A stretch of 47,694 bases of DNA from Pseudomonadota bacterium (GCA_021822115.1 JAJZSA010000011.1:1-47694); one strand, 5' to 3'; positions 8,407 to 17,179 are shown, counted from the first letter of the stretch. Notes: generated by a model not told the origin, from the sequence alone. Numbers and translations: made by a program.

Positions 8407-9054
8407 TCAGGCGCAGTGCAAGGTCAGCCGGAACAGCGCGCCGCCTTGCGGCGCATCGCGCAGGGTGACCTCGCCGCCGCCGTGCGCCTCGATCACCGCG
8501 CGGCACAGTGCCAGCCCTACGCCGGTGGAAGGCGGCATGCCGGCCGGGTGGTGACTCAGGCCGGGGCCGTCGTCCTGCACGCAGAAGCTCACCGCGTCGG
8601 CCGTCTGTTCGAACCACAGTTGCACCTTGCTCGCCGCGAAACGCAGGGCATTGTTCAGCGCCGATTCCAGCGCCAGCTCCACCAGGTATTCATCCAGCAG
8701 CGCCGTGCCGCGATGTTGCACCTCCGGCGCGCAGCGGATGCGCGCGCTGTCGATGCGCACGTCCAGCGCGTGGCCGTGCTTGCAGTTGGCCGAGGGGCTG
8801 GCAGCCAGCACGTCTTCGAGGAATTCTGCCAGTTCGGTCTCGCTGCGGTTGGGTTGCAGCGCGCCCTGTTCCTGTTTGTATAGCGTGAGGAAACCGACCA
8901 GGCGCTGCTTCAGGTCGGCGCAGCGCTGGTGCGCCTTGTGCGCCTCGTCCGGTATGTTCGGTTGGCGCGCCAGGATCTCCAGCTCGGCCTCGAGCAGGGC
9001 CAATGAGTTCTTGAGGTCGTGTATCACCAGTGCGGCCAGGGACTGATCCATCAT
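8407..9054 (-). CDS. Sensor-domain-less histidine kinase
   Basis: 215 residues. The phospho-acceptor box starts almost at the N-terminus (VIHDLKNSL, His12), so there is no input domain or membrane segment. The ATPase part follows: ESALNNALRFA (N box), DDGPGLS (G1) and GVGLALCRAVIEAHGG (G2). The start is the ATG at 9054, whose ATGA overlaps the stop of the REC-TPR gene, giving translational coupling; a longer frame lies inside that gene and is rejected. The kinase is cytoplasmic and most likely phosphorylates the coupled regulator or takes signals through it. Residues needed for catalysis appear intact. Confidence 0.85.
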   Translation of the reverse strand: MMDQSLAALVIHDLKNSLALLEAELEILARQPNIPDEAHKAHQRCADLKQRLVGFLTLYKQEQGALQPNRSETELAEFLEDVLAASPSANCKHGHALDVRIDSARIRCAPEVQHRGTALLDEYLVELALESALNNALRFAASKVQLWFEQTADAVSFCVQDDGPGLSHHPAGMPPSTGVGLALCRAVIEAHGGGEVTLRDAPQGGALFRLTLHCA

Positions 9055-10727
9055 GCCTCCGAGATCTGGTCGTAGAAACGGTAGAAGGCCATCACCTTCT
9101 CGTTCTGCGGCACCAGCTTGTCCAGGGTCGCCAGATAGGCCTTGGCGCGGGCATCGATCTCGGCATCCCAGCCTTGCTGTTTCAGCCACAGCAGGTGCAA
9201 CTGCGCGGCGGCCAGCAGCGCCTCGATGTTCTCGTCGTGGATCGTCAGCGCTTCCTGCAACTTGGCATAGGCTTCGGCGAACTGTGCGCTGCGCATCAGT
9301 TTCTGCGCTTCATCGACCAGCGCCAGGATGCGTTTCTGGCCGGCGTCGATCACGTCGGCCACCTTGTCTTGCCGGCCGGTGTCGCGCATCGATTTCGCCA
9401 CGTGGCGCGCGATGCGCTGGCGGTCGTCGCTGCCTTGCACCGCCTGCGTCATCAGCTTCAAGCCGGTGATCTCGTCGCCCAGCTTGAGCGCCGCCTTGCC
9501 CACATGGTTCAGCGTCTCGCTGCGACTGTCCTGCGGCATCACGCGCAAGGCGCGCTCCAGCAGGCGTTTCGCTTTGTCGGTGTCGCCGGTGTCGTGATAG
9601 GCCTGCGCCAGGATGGCGTTGCGCGCCACGCCGAATTCGCCCTGTTCGCCGAAACGGCGCGCGTGCCACTCCAGCGTGCGGATGGCTTCTTCCGGCTCGC
9701 CCACGTCGGTCTGGATCTGCGCCAGCGACAGGTAGTCTTCCTTGCTCTCGGTGATCGAGCCGCTCGACAACTGGATGGCCGACTCGGCATATCGCTTCGC
9801 CTCGTCCAGCTTGCCCAGCAGGAAGGCCGATTCCGACGACACGCGGAAACGGCGCGCGCTGGGCAGGATGGCCGAGGCACGTTCGATCATCTCGTAGGCG
9901 CCGGCCTGGTCGTTGCGCGCCTTGCGGATCTCGCCCAGCAGCTCGAAGGCCGCCACATAGGAAGGATGCTGCGCGATGATCTCCTGGGCGGTGCGCTCGG
10001 CGGCATCCAGGTCGCCGCGCATGCGCTGCGCACGCGCGAAGCCGATCTTCACCCAGGGCGCGTTGTTGTTCAGCGCCAGCGCTTGTTCGTAGGTCTTGAG
10101 CATGTTGGCTTCGTCGTGCAGCGCATGCTGCGCTTCGGCCTTCAGGCGCAGCGCAGCCATCTTCCAGCGCTCGTTGTCCACCAGCGTCATCAGGCGGTCG
10201 CACTCGCTCACCACCTGGTCATATTGCTGGGCATCCATCGCCAGCAGCGCCGGCATCAGGAAGTTGCGCCGGTCGAACAGGCGCTCCAGGCGCGTGCGCA
10301 GCTTCTTCTCGGGGCAGGGCTTGAGGATGTAATCGTCGGGGGCGAACTCCACCGCGTTCGCCACATAAGCGTATTCCGCTTCGGCGGTGACCATCACGAA
10401 CACGGTCTTGGCGCTGATCAGGTGCTGGGTGCGCAGGAATTCGAGGAAGTGCTGGCCCGAGCTGGAACGGTTCAGGTTGTAGTCGCACAGGATGAGGTCG
10501 AACTGGGTGAGCTCCAGTTGGCGCAGCGCCTCTTCCGCATTGGAGACGCTCTTCACCGTATTGATGCCCATCCATTCCAGTTGCGAGCGCAGCGCATGGC
10601 GCATCGCCCCCATGTCGTCGATGACCATCGCCTTCATCTGGTCGAAACGCACGAACTCGCTCTCATAGCCCGGCTTCTTGCCGGCGATCATGTTCGCGAT
10701 CGTGCTTGCGCCTGCCGTTTCCTGCAT
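9051..10727 (-). CDS. Response regulator with C-terminal TPR-like repeats
   Basis: 558 residues. The N-terminal receiver domain (about 30-150) has the acidic pair Asp37-Asp38, phospho-acceptor Asp82 (LILCDYNL), Thr114 and Lys136 (YILKPCPE). The remaining 400 residues are helical repeats with TPR-type spacing (for example EAQHALHDEANMLKTYEQAL, AAERTAQEIIAQHPSYVAAF). There is no DNA-binding or enzymatic output domain, so output is probably protein-protein. The start at 10727 has the GGGGGGG purine run just upstream; a frame opening at 10790 adds unlikely residues. It is first of a coupled pair with the histidine kinase. Related REC-TPR proteins control motility or chemotaxis-like behaviour in some Proteobacteria, but no such gene is near. 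Confidence 0.85.
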   Translation of the reverse strand: MQETAGASTIANMIAGKKPGYESEFVRFDQMKAMVIDDMGAMRHALRSQLEWMGINTVKSVSNAEEALRQLELTQFDLILCDYNLNRSSSGQHFLEFLRTQHLISAKTVFVMVTAEAEYAYVANAVEFAPDDYILKPCPEKKLRTRLERLFDRRNFLMPALLAMDAQQYDQVVSECDRLMTLVDNERWKMAALRLKAEAQHALHDEANMLKTYEQALALNNNAPWVKIGFARAQRMRGDLDAAERTAQEIIAQHPSYVAAFELLGEIRKARNDQAGAYEMIERASAILPSARRFRVSSESAFLLGKLDEAKRYAESAIQLSSGSITESKEDYLSLAQIQTDVGEPEEAIRTLEWHARRFGEQGEFGVARNAILAQAYHDTGDTDKAKRLLERALRVMPQDSRSETLNHVGKAALKLGDEITGLKLMTQAVQGSDDRQRIARHVAKSMRDTGRQDKVADVIDAGQKRILALVDEAQKLMRSAQFAEAYAKLQEALTIHDENIEALLAAAQLHLLWLKQQGWDAEIDARAKAYLATLDKLVPQNEKVMAFYRFYDQISEA

Positions 10728-10894
10728 CGCCCCCCCTTGGTCTCCCCGCGATGTACGTGGCACCGCGCGATGAGGGCGCATCATAAACAAATTCGAGCCG
10801 CTTGCAGGGTTTTTCTCGGTGAATCGGGCAAGGCTTTGCGGTAAGCTACGCCACCTTTTTTCGGTTCAACCTCCAGCACAGAAAGCACAAGCAC

Positions 10895-12565
<1,671 letters not shown>

Positions 12566-12571
12566 TGTCGG

Positions 12572-12599
12572 TTGACTTGTGTGCTGGCGGGGCTATGAT
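12572..12599 (+). promoter_or_regulatory. Sigma70-type promoter for the lipoprotein gene
   Basis: -35 TTGACT (12572-12577), 16-base spacer, -10 TATGAT (12594-12599). This is close to consensus and unusually strong for this window. Predicted transcription starts near 12606, about 30 bases before the lipoprotein ATG. Confidence 0.65.
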
Positions 12600-12636
12600 T
12601 TGAATCGTCTCTTCCATTAAGTAAGGCGGCGATCAA

Positions 12637-13104
12637 ATGAAGAACAGTTCCGTGGTCAAAACAAGTCTGGCTCTCGTGTCCTCTCTTGCGTTGCTCGGCT
12701 GCACTACTCCCGGCGCGCCGCTTAAATATGGTAGCGAGCCAGTAGTGCACGCGCCTGCGGCGGCGCCCGTGGCAGACCAGCCCCAAGTGTCGGGTACTTT
12801 TGTGGGCACCGTTACCGGCGGGAACATGGCGAAAGGTGTCGGCTTCTCCAATCTCAACGTAAGACTCTTTGTCACGCAAGAGAGTGGCGAGGCGGTTGTC
12901 TTCTTTGTCCGTTCCGACTCCAAGGTGTTCGATGCGAGCGGTAAAGCGGTGGATTATCTTGAAGCATCTCGGATCAAGGGTAAGCGTGTGTCGATAGAGT
13001 ATTTCGTAATACAGGATGCGACTGGCGGCGAGCCGGGTCGCACCGATTTTGCCTATGAGATCGGTCAGAGGGGAGTAAGTACCCTGCGCATACTTGCCCC
13101 ATAA
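12637..13104 (+). CDS. Small lipoprotein of unknown function
   Basis: 155 residues. Lipoprotein signal: MKNSSVVKTS start, hydrophobic core and lipobox LLGC with Cys22. A Pro/Ala-rich linker (about 40-55) leads to a compact domain of about 100 residues with alternating strands (SGTFVGTVTGG, VRLFVTQESGEAVVFFVR, KRVSIEYFVI). I do not recognise the family. Codon use looks less GC-biased than the neighbours, and this starts an AT-richer patch reaching about 14.2 kb. It has its own good promoter at 12572 and a terminator at 13147-13174. Confidence 0.7.
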   Translation: MKNSSVVKTSLALVSSLALLGCTTPGAPLKYGSEPVVHAPAAAPVADQPQVSGTFVGTVTGGNMAKGVGFSNLNVRLFVTQESGEAVVFFVRSDSKVFDASGKAVDYLEASRIKGKRVSIEYFVIQDATGGEPGRTDFAYEIGQRGVSTLRILAP

Positions 13105-13144
13105 CGAGCCGAGCAAGACGGTGGGCAGCATTGCATTTGTTTCA

Positions 13145-13223
13145 TTCATCGCCCGCAAGGGCGATGTTCTTTTCTAACGATAGGCGCCCAAACTTGATCG
13201 TGCGTCGTTTCAATATCAGCTAC
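13145..13223 (+). repeat. Direct repeat copy A (about 79 bp) left of the DUF4160 cassette
   Basis: Matches 14080-14159 with about six differences including one inserted G. It starts with the hairpin CATCGCCC-GCAA-GGGCGATG and a T-rich tail, continues through TAACGATAGGCGCCC, ACTTGATCGTGCG and CGTTTCAA, and ends ATCAGCTAC. The two copies, 935 bases apart, bracket exactly three small genes. Confidence 0.85.
13147..13174 (+). terminator. Rho-independent terminator with GCAA tetraloop
   Basis: Perfect 8-bp stem CATCGCCC/GGGCGATG closed by a GCAA (GNRA) loop, then TTCTTTTC. It lies 42 bases after the lipoprotein stop. The same hairpin recurs at 14082, 16231 and 20197. Confidence 0.75.
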
Positions 13224-13275
13224 AACAACTAAAAGTACCGGAGTCGAATTCTTTTGAACTGAACGAAAGTGCGTG

Positions 13276-13581
13276 ATGCCCAAGCTCTATGAATACTTCG
13301 GTTCGATCATTTTGTTCTATGCCAACGAGCATGAGTCGGTACATGTTCATGGCAAGTTTCAGGATAGGGAGTCGCGCGCCGAGATCATCGTGGTCAATGG
13401 CGAGATCGTGGAGATTCGCTATGCGAACGTTTCCGGGCGCGCCCCGCTGGCGAATGCAGAGATGCGCAATTTCGTGGAGTTGGTGTCGGCACGCGCGAGT
13501 GATATCGTGAGCAAGTGGATTGATTTTTTCGTGCTGCACAAACCGGTGAAGTCAGAGCGCATTACGAGGAGGCTGAAATGA
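13276..13581 (+). CDS. DUF4160 protein
   Basis: 101 residues. MPKLYEYFGSIILFYANEHE, then HVHGKFQDRESRAEI and IVEIRYANVSG match the DUF4160 pattern (start motif, H-x-H, then a short strand pair). Members are small, widespread in mobile and accessory regions, and very often next to a DUF2442 gene, as here. No biochemical activity is known to me; a toxin-antitoxin-like role has been guessed from the pairing and is unproven. ATG 13276 is preferred over the GTG one codon earlier. The last bases overlap the DUF2442 start (ATGA), so the two are translationally coupled. Both lie between two 80-bp direct repeats. Confidence 0.8.
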   Translation: MPKLYEYFGSIILFYANEHESVHVHGKFQDRESRAEIIVVNGEIVEIRYANVSGRAPLANAEMRNFVELVSARASDIVSKWIDFFVLHKPVKSERITRRLK

Positions 13582-13859
13582 TTCCAGCAACCATTAATAT
13601 CAAGTCGGTGGAGCAAGTGGGGGATTATCTGCTGCGCCTGTCGTTCGATGACGGTACGGTGCAGACGGTGGATTTCAAGCCCTTTCTCTCATCTTCCCGT
13701 CATCCAGATATTCGCGTTTTTCTGGAGCCGGCTCGTTTTGCAGCCTATCGCATCGAGTATGGCGAGCTGGTGTGGGGAGATTACGACTTGTGCTTCCCCA
13801 TCGCCGATTTGTACCAGAACAGGTTGATGTCGGATTCCGCACTTGAGATGGCTGCCTGA
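13578..13859 (+). CDS. DUF2442 protein
   Basis: 93 residues. The pattern is SVEQVGDYLLRLSFDDGTVQTVDFKPFL, an acidic strand-rich stretch, then YRIEYGELVWGDYDLCFPIADLY, typical of DUF2442 (W-x-x-D-x-D/x-x-P near the end). It is coupled to the upstream DUF4160 gene by ATGA overlap with an AGGAGG ribosome site. It is followed after 4 bases by a 51-residue gene. The function is unknown; in a toxin-antitoxin reading this would be a partner of DUF4160, but which one neutralises the other cannot be told. Confidence 0.8.
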   Translation: MIPATINIKSVEQVGDYLLRLSFDDGTVQTVDFKPFLSSSRHPDIRVFLEPARFAAYRIEYGELVWGDYDLCFPIADLYQNRLMSDSALEMAA

Positions 13860-13863
13860 AGTC

Positions 13864-14019
13864 ATGAATGTTCCGGTTTCCAAGTCGAAAGACCCCGACC
13901 TGCAAAAAGTCCCGCAGGCATTGATGCGAGCTTCCGAGAAGGCGCGCAAACTGGCCGAGCAGACCGGCACGCCGTTCGTTGTACGCAAATCCGCTGTCAT
14001 TGGAAAGCCGGGTAAATAA
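13864..14019 (+). CDS. Small basic protein, third gene of the DUF4160 cassette
   Basis: 51 residues. The segment QALMRASEKARKLAEQTGTP followed by FVVRKSAVIGKPGK is an amphipathic helix plus a short basic tail. Comparable small proteins with the A-x-KARKLAEQTGTP-like motif occur beside toxin-like genes in many bacteria and are usually annotated hypothetical. The ATG is 4 bases after the DUF2442 stop, so it reads as one operon. Copy B of the direct repeat begins 60 bases after its stop. It may be an antitoxin-like or DNA-binding accessory protein; this is inference. Confidence 0.65.
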   Translation: MNVPVSKSKDPDLQKVPQALMRASEKARKLAEQTGTPFVVRKSAVIGKPGK

Positions 14020-14079
14020 GGTTCTGGTTGCGACTTAAATTCCGATTGGTGAATTAAAGGGGCAGCTTCGCAATATGTT

Positions 14080-14159
14080 TTCATCCCCCGCAAGGGCGAT
14101 GTTCGTTTTCTAACGATAGGCGCCCGCACTTGATCGTGCGGCGTTTCAAGATCAGCTAC
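14080..14159 (+). repeat. Direct repeat copy B (about 80 bp) right of the DUF4160 cassette
   Basis: Counterpart of 13145-13223. Its leading hairpin has one mismatch (CATCCCCC against GGGCGATG) and the T-rich tail carries one extra G. Its inner part can form a second hairpin around CGCAC-TTGATC-GTGCG, less clear in copy A. It ends 20 bases before the exonuclease start codon. Confidence 0.85.
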
Positions 14160-14179
14160 CGTCCCAAAGTCCACCGCAA

Positions 14180-14767
14180 ATGAAAAAAACTGCCCCAAGC
14201 AAGGGTGAGATCGCTTTGATGGAGCCCTTCGTGGGTCTTTCGTTGGAACGTATCCATGTGCCGACTAGCCGCGAGGAGTTTGCTGCCGCTACCGCCGAGA
14301 TCAAAGCGGCGGGCATGGTCGGGTTCGACACTGAATCGAAGCCGACGTTTGCCGTGGGCGAGGTGAGTGACGGTCCGCATCTGGTGCAGTTCGCTTTGTC
14401 CGACAAGGCCTTCCTGTTCCAACTGCATCACACGGCGGGGCATCCGTTCCTGGTGGAGTTGTTGCGTTCGGAGGCGCTCATCAAGGCTGGCTTTGGTCTC
14501 AAGTCGGATGGCGGGCATATCGTGCGCAAGCTGGGGGTGAAGCCGGGCGGTCTGGTGGATCTCAATACAGTGTTCCATGAGGCCGGTTACCAGCGAGAGA
14601 TCGGTGTGCGCACGGCGGTGGCATTGATGTTCCGGCAGCGTTTCGCCAAGTCGGGGAAGGCGACCACGTCCAACTGGGCGCAGCCCCGGCTCACCCCGCA
14701 GCAATTGCTCTACGCGGCGAACGATGCCTGGGCGGCGCTCAGGGTGTTCCAGGCGCTCGCAAACTAA
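14180..14767 (+). CDS. RNase D-like 3'-5' exonuclease domain protein
   Basis: 195 residues, a stand-alone DEDDy exonuclease domain. Exo I is VGFDTESKP (Asp and Glu), Exo II lies around KAGFGLKSDGGHIVRKLG, and Exo III is LTPQQLLYAANDAWAALRVFQAL, with Tyr and Asp in the DEDDy spacing. No HRDC domain is present, so this is not full RNase D; it resembles the small 3'-5' exonuclease-domain proteins found in many bacteria. The substrate (RNA or DNA) is unknown. The start is ATG 14180; an in-frame ATG at 14219 is possible. The gene directly follows the right repeat of the DUF4160 cassette, whose insertion may have separated it from its promoter. Confidence 0.85.
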   Translation: MKKTAPSKGEIALMEPFVGLSLERIHVPTSREEFAAATAEIKAAGMVGFDTESKPTFAVGEVSDGPHLVQFALSDKAFLFQLHHTAGHPFLVELLRSEALIKAGFGLKSDGGHIVRKLGVKPGGLVDLNTVFHEAGYQREIGVRTAVALMFRQRFAKSGKATTSNWAQPRLTPQQLLYAANDAWAALRVFQALAN

Positions 14768-14820
14768 AGGTGTCGGTGTCGAAGTTTTGAAGGGCTTGTG
14801 ATCTGAATAGTCATCAATAA

Positions 14821-14881
14821 AACGGGGCAGCATGGCGATCGTCTCCGCGTTGGGATAAGACGATCACCATGCTGCCCCGTT
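14821..14881 (-). terminator. Long hairpin terminator of the tsdA-like gene
   Basis: 23-bp arms at 14821-14843 and 14859-14881 with a 15-base loop. The single non-Watson-Crick position is C/A in the forward RNA but a G-U wobble in the reverse RNA, and only the reverse strand has a U-rich tail after the stem (TTTTATTG). It therefore works best for the reverse-strand cytochrome gene ending at 14917. Confidence 0.7.
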
Positions 14882-14916
14882 CGGCCCGATTGCTCAGGCT
14901 TTTCGTTCAGCCTTGC

Positions 14917-15753
14917 TCAGTAACGCGCATCCTTGGGCTTGTCGCCTTTCGGCCAATCCTTGCGCTTGGCGGCGTAGTCCGGTCGCGGCTGCTGGGTGAA
15001 GAACGCTGCGACGTCGTAGGCCTCCTGGTCGGTGAGGCTGCCGCCTTGCCCCAGCGGCATGTTGGCTTTGACGAAAGCGGCGGCGGTGTTCAGGCGCGCC
15101 ATGCCGGCGCCGATGTTGAAGGACTTGGCACCCCACAGCGGCGGGAACATGTACTGACCTTCAGGTCCCTTCATGCCTTGTCCCTCGACGCCATGGCATA
15201 CCGAGCATTTCTCGGCATAGATGGCCTTGCCCAGGACGGGGTCCGGCGCACGTTCGGCCTTGATGCGCTTGAAGCCGCGCCCTTCCACATCCACGCCCGT
15301 CGGTACATCCTTCGACAGCCACCACATGTAGGCCAGTATCCCGCGCATCTCTTTGCTGTCCACCGGCAAAGGCTTGCCGTTCATCGAGCGTTGGAAGCAG
15401 TCATTGACGCGGTCTTGCAGCGTGTTGACCTGGGCGTTGCGGGTGCGGTATTCGGGGAACACGCCCCAGATGCCCACCCAGGGCGCCGCGTTGGGGGTGC
15501 GGCCGCCATTCAGGTGGCAGCTGGTGCAGTTCAGGTCGTTGCCTACGTACTTTTTGGCGTAGATTTGGGTCTGGGTGGTCAGCTGATGTCCATAACGGAT
15601 GGCTTCGCCCATGGGCCCGGACGGCATCGATTCTTCGGCCGGCGGATTGAAGGGGGCGGTGGTCTTTACGGCATCTTCTGCCAGTGCGCTGGAACCGTGC
15701 ATGGCCATGACGCCCGCCATCAGCCAGGCTGACAAGGAAAGGGTGGATCGCAT
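14917..15753 (-). CDS. tsdA: Thiosulfate dehydrogenase TsdA-like dihaem cytochrome c
   Basis: 278 residues, periplasmic. Signal peptide 1-25. Two haem sites: CTSCH at 76-80 and CSVCH at 183-187. Cys119 in RVNDCFQRSMNG matches the unusual Cys axial ligand of haem 1 at the TsdA active site. Further family blocks: NAAPWVGIWGVFPEYR, FPPLWGAKSFNIGAGM and FVKANMPLGQGGSLTDQEA. TsdA joins two thiosulfates into tetrathionate, or works in reverse. The haem 2 ligand position reads Asn231-Met232, as I recall for the Campylobacter enzyme, rather than Lys-Met as in Allochromatium; this may favour tetrathionate reduction. GGAGG lies 5 bases before the ATG. No TsdB gene is adjacent. Confidence 0.85.
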   Translation of the reverse strand: MRSTLSLSAWLMAGVMAMHGSSALAEDAVKTTAPFNPPAEESMPSGPMGEAIRYGHQLTTQTQIYAKKYVGNDLNCTSCHLNGGRTPNAAPWVGIWGVFPEYRTRNAQVNTLQDRVNDCFQRSMNGKPLPVDSKEMRGILAYMWWLSKDVPTGVDVEGRGFKRIKAERAPDPVLGKAIYAEKCSVCHGVEGQGMKGPEGQYMFPPLWGAKSFNIGAGMARLNTAAAFVKANMPLGQGGSLTDQEAYDVAAFFTQQPRPDYAAKRKDWPKGDKPKDARY

Positions 15754-15838
15754 AATTACCTCCTGTGGTTGTTGGACGCTGCTGATAAGGTAATGTGGCG
15801 GATTGCGCCTGCATCACGGCCAAACGATGAATATTAAA

Positions 15839-15858
15839 ATATCAGCATTTGCTAATAT
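15839..15858 (-). promoter_or_regulatory. AT-rich inverted repeat upstream of tsdA (possible operator)
   Basis: ATATCAGC-ATTT-GCTAATAT, an 8-bp inverted repeat with one mismatch, about 85 bases upstream of the tsdA ATG in an otherwise GC-rich region. ArsR-type sulfur regulators use AT-rich palindromes of this kind, but no regulator gene is adjacent and no exact motif match is claimed. The rest of 15754-16121 holds only presumptive promoter sequence; I see no gene in it. Confidence 0.4.
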
Positions 15859-16121
15859 CATTCAAAAGCTGGGGCGTGTCAATGTTGATTGATTTTGTCG
15901 GGATTACCCCTCCCGGCGCAAAGGACTAAGGGGAGCTTTTGTTACAAGCAGCCGTGGTGTGAGCGCGGGAGCGTCGGCCGGGGCTGGGCCGTCTCGCTGC
16001 GCAGGGGCCTTGGTGCAATGGGGGAGCCGGGCCGCAGCGGGATGCCGGATCGATGCCGGTAAGCTGAAGTACAATCACCCGCAGTGAGTCGCTTTTCGTC
16101 AACAACCAAGGAGCGTGCATC

Positions 16122-16196
16122 ATGGGCAGCAAGGACAAGAAGAAGGAATCCAAGGGCAAGAAACCACAACCCAAGCCGGTACCGGCAGGAAAATGA
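16122..16196 (+). CDS. 24-residue lysine-rich microprotein
   Basis: Reads MGSKDKKKESKGKKP and ends QPKPVPAGK, then stop. About 10 of 24 residues are Lys, and the C-terminal half is Pro-rich. AAGGAG sits 10 bases before the ATG, and a strong terminator starts 34 bases after the stop, so it has the layout of a complete, independently transcribed small gene. A TACAAT hexamer near 16070 could be its -10. Similar tiny Lys/Pro-rich proteins are, as I recall, present but rarely annotated in Betaproteobacteria. It may bind nucleic acid or ribosomes, inferred from charge only. Confidence 0.6.
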   Translation: MGSKDKKKESKGKKPQPKPVPAGK

Positions 16197-16230
16197 GAGG
16201 CCGGGTTTCGGTATCTCGATGACACTGACA

Positions 16231-16258
16231 CATCGCCCGCAAGGGCGATGCGTTTTTC
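16231..16258 (+). terminator. Rho-independent terminator with GCAA tetraloop
   Basis: CATCGCCC-GCAA-GGGCGATG stem-loop followed by CGTTTTTC. It ends the lysine-rich microgene transcript and is identical in its stem to 13147-13166. Confidence 0.75.
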
Positions 16259-16335
16259 AAGGGAAGGCGTGGCTTGCAAGAGGGATCGCAAGCGGCCGCT
16301 CCACTTTCTTAACTGACCTCCTACGGAGTTTTCGC

Positions 16336-17115
16336 ATGTTGAAAAGATCGTTGTTCTCCGCCGCCTTGCTGCTTGCCTGTGCGCCCCTCGCGCTGGCGCA
16401 AGGGCAGGCGAACAATTGCCGGCTCAAGCATGGTTCGATGGTGTCCCTCGATGCCGCAGCTTGCGCGATGGAGGGCGGGGCGGTCGTCAGCCAGGTTGCT
16501 GTGCCGGTGGCACCCGCGGCGCCATTGCTGTTGTCCACCGATCCCAGGCTGGCCGCTGCGCAGCAAACCGTGGCGACGTTGTTGATGAAGCCGGTGACGG
16601 ATAAGGATGCCAACAAGCGGATGCCGGAGTGGATCGCGCGCACGGTGAAGTTCGATGGCTGCCGTTTGCAGGTGGATGAGGAGATGGAGATCGAGCACGG
16701 CAATGCCTTCTCTTCGCGCAAACATTTCAAAGTCAGTGCGGTGGTGGATCTGCGCAAGCTCGACGGCACTGCCTTCGGTGAGCTGGGTCGGGTGCGTTCT
16801 TATGGCGGCGGCATGGAGACCTACGCGGAATATCTGGAAGAGCCGCTGCGCCGTGGGGAGAATGCCATTTCGATCTCGATGCAGTTGCAGCGCGAGAGCG
16901 GCCCGGGCAAGTTCACCGAAGTCATGTCGGGAGTCTATTGGGATGCGCCCGATGACGATCTGTGGATGGTGGACGAGTATGGCTATCCCAAAGACCGCGA
17001 AGGCTTCGGGATGGCGACCGACAAGGTGCGCCTGCTGTGGCTGATGAACACGCCGGAGGATGCCGCTGCGCTGCATCGGGCCTTGGGCGAGGTGCGGGCG
17101 CTGTGTCAGCGCTGA
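16336..17115 (+). CDS. Exported protein of unknown function
   Basis: 259 residues. Signal peptide MLKRSLFSAALLLACAPLALAQ with cleavage near residue 21. After a low-complexity Val/Ala/Pro stretch comes a globular domain of about 190 residues with IARTVKFDGCRLQVDEEMEI, VSAVVDLRKLDGTAFGE and VYWDAPDDDLWMVDEYGYPKD. Four Cys in the mature part suggest disulfides in the periplasm. I do not recognise the family. GGAG lies about 9 bases before ATG 16336; the longer frame from 16084 runs through the microgene region in another frame and is not used. Confidence 0.65.
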   Translation: MLKRSLFSAALLLACAPLALAQGQANNCRLKHGSMVSLDAAACAMEGGAVVSQVAVPVAPAAPLLLSTDPRLAAAQQTVATLLMKPVTDKDANKRMPEWIARTVKFDGCRLQVDEEMEIEHGNAFSSRKHFKVSAVVDLRKLDGTAFGELGRVRSYGGGMETYAEYLEEPLRRGENAISISMQLQRESGPGKFTEVMSGVYWDAPDDDLWMVDEYGYPKDREGFGMATDKVRLLWLMNTPEDAAALHRALGEVRALCQR

Positions 17116-17179
17116 CCCGCGATGCGCGAAGCTGAGCTGCAGTTTCGCGTGAGCCGTAGCCAACCATAGGAGGTGAGCC

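Noticed and set aside
9030..10844. 604-codon forward frame opposite the REC-TPR gene
   Set aside because: Composition (His, Arg, Leu, Gln excess) is typical of antisense frames; the reverse strand encodes an intact receiver domain and TPR repeats.
13145..14159. Integron-type gene cassette with attC sites
   Set aside because: The repeats lack the paired RYYYAAC/GTTRRRY cores and no integrase is seen; the hairpin is terminator-like.
15942..16169. 75-codon reverse frame with a hydrophobic start upstream of tsdA
   Set aside because: No ribosome site, Arg/Pro-rich tail, and it overlaps the forward lysine-rich microgene with its clear ribosome site.
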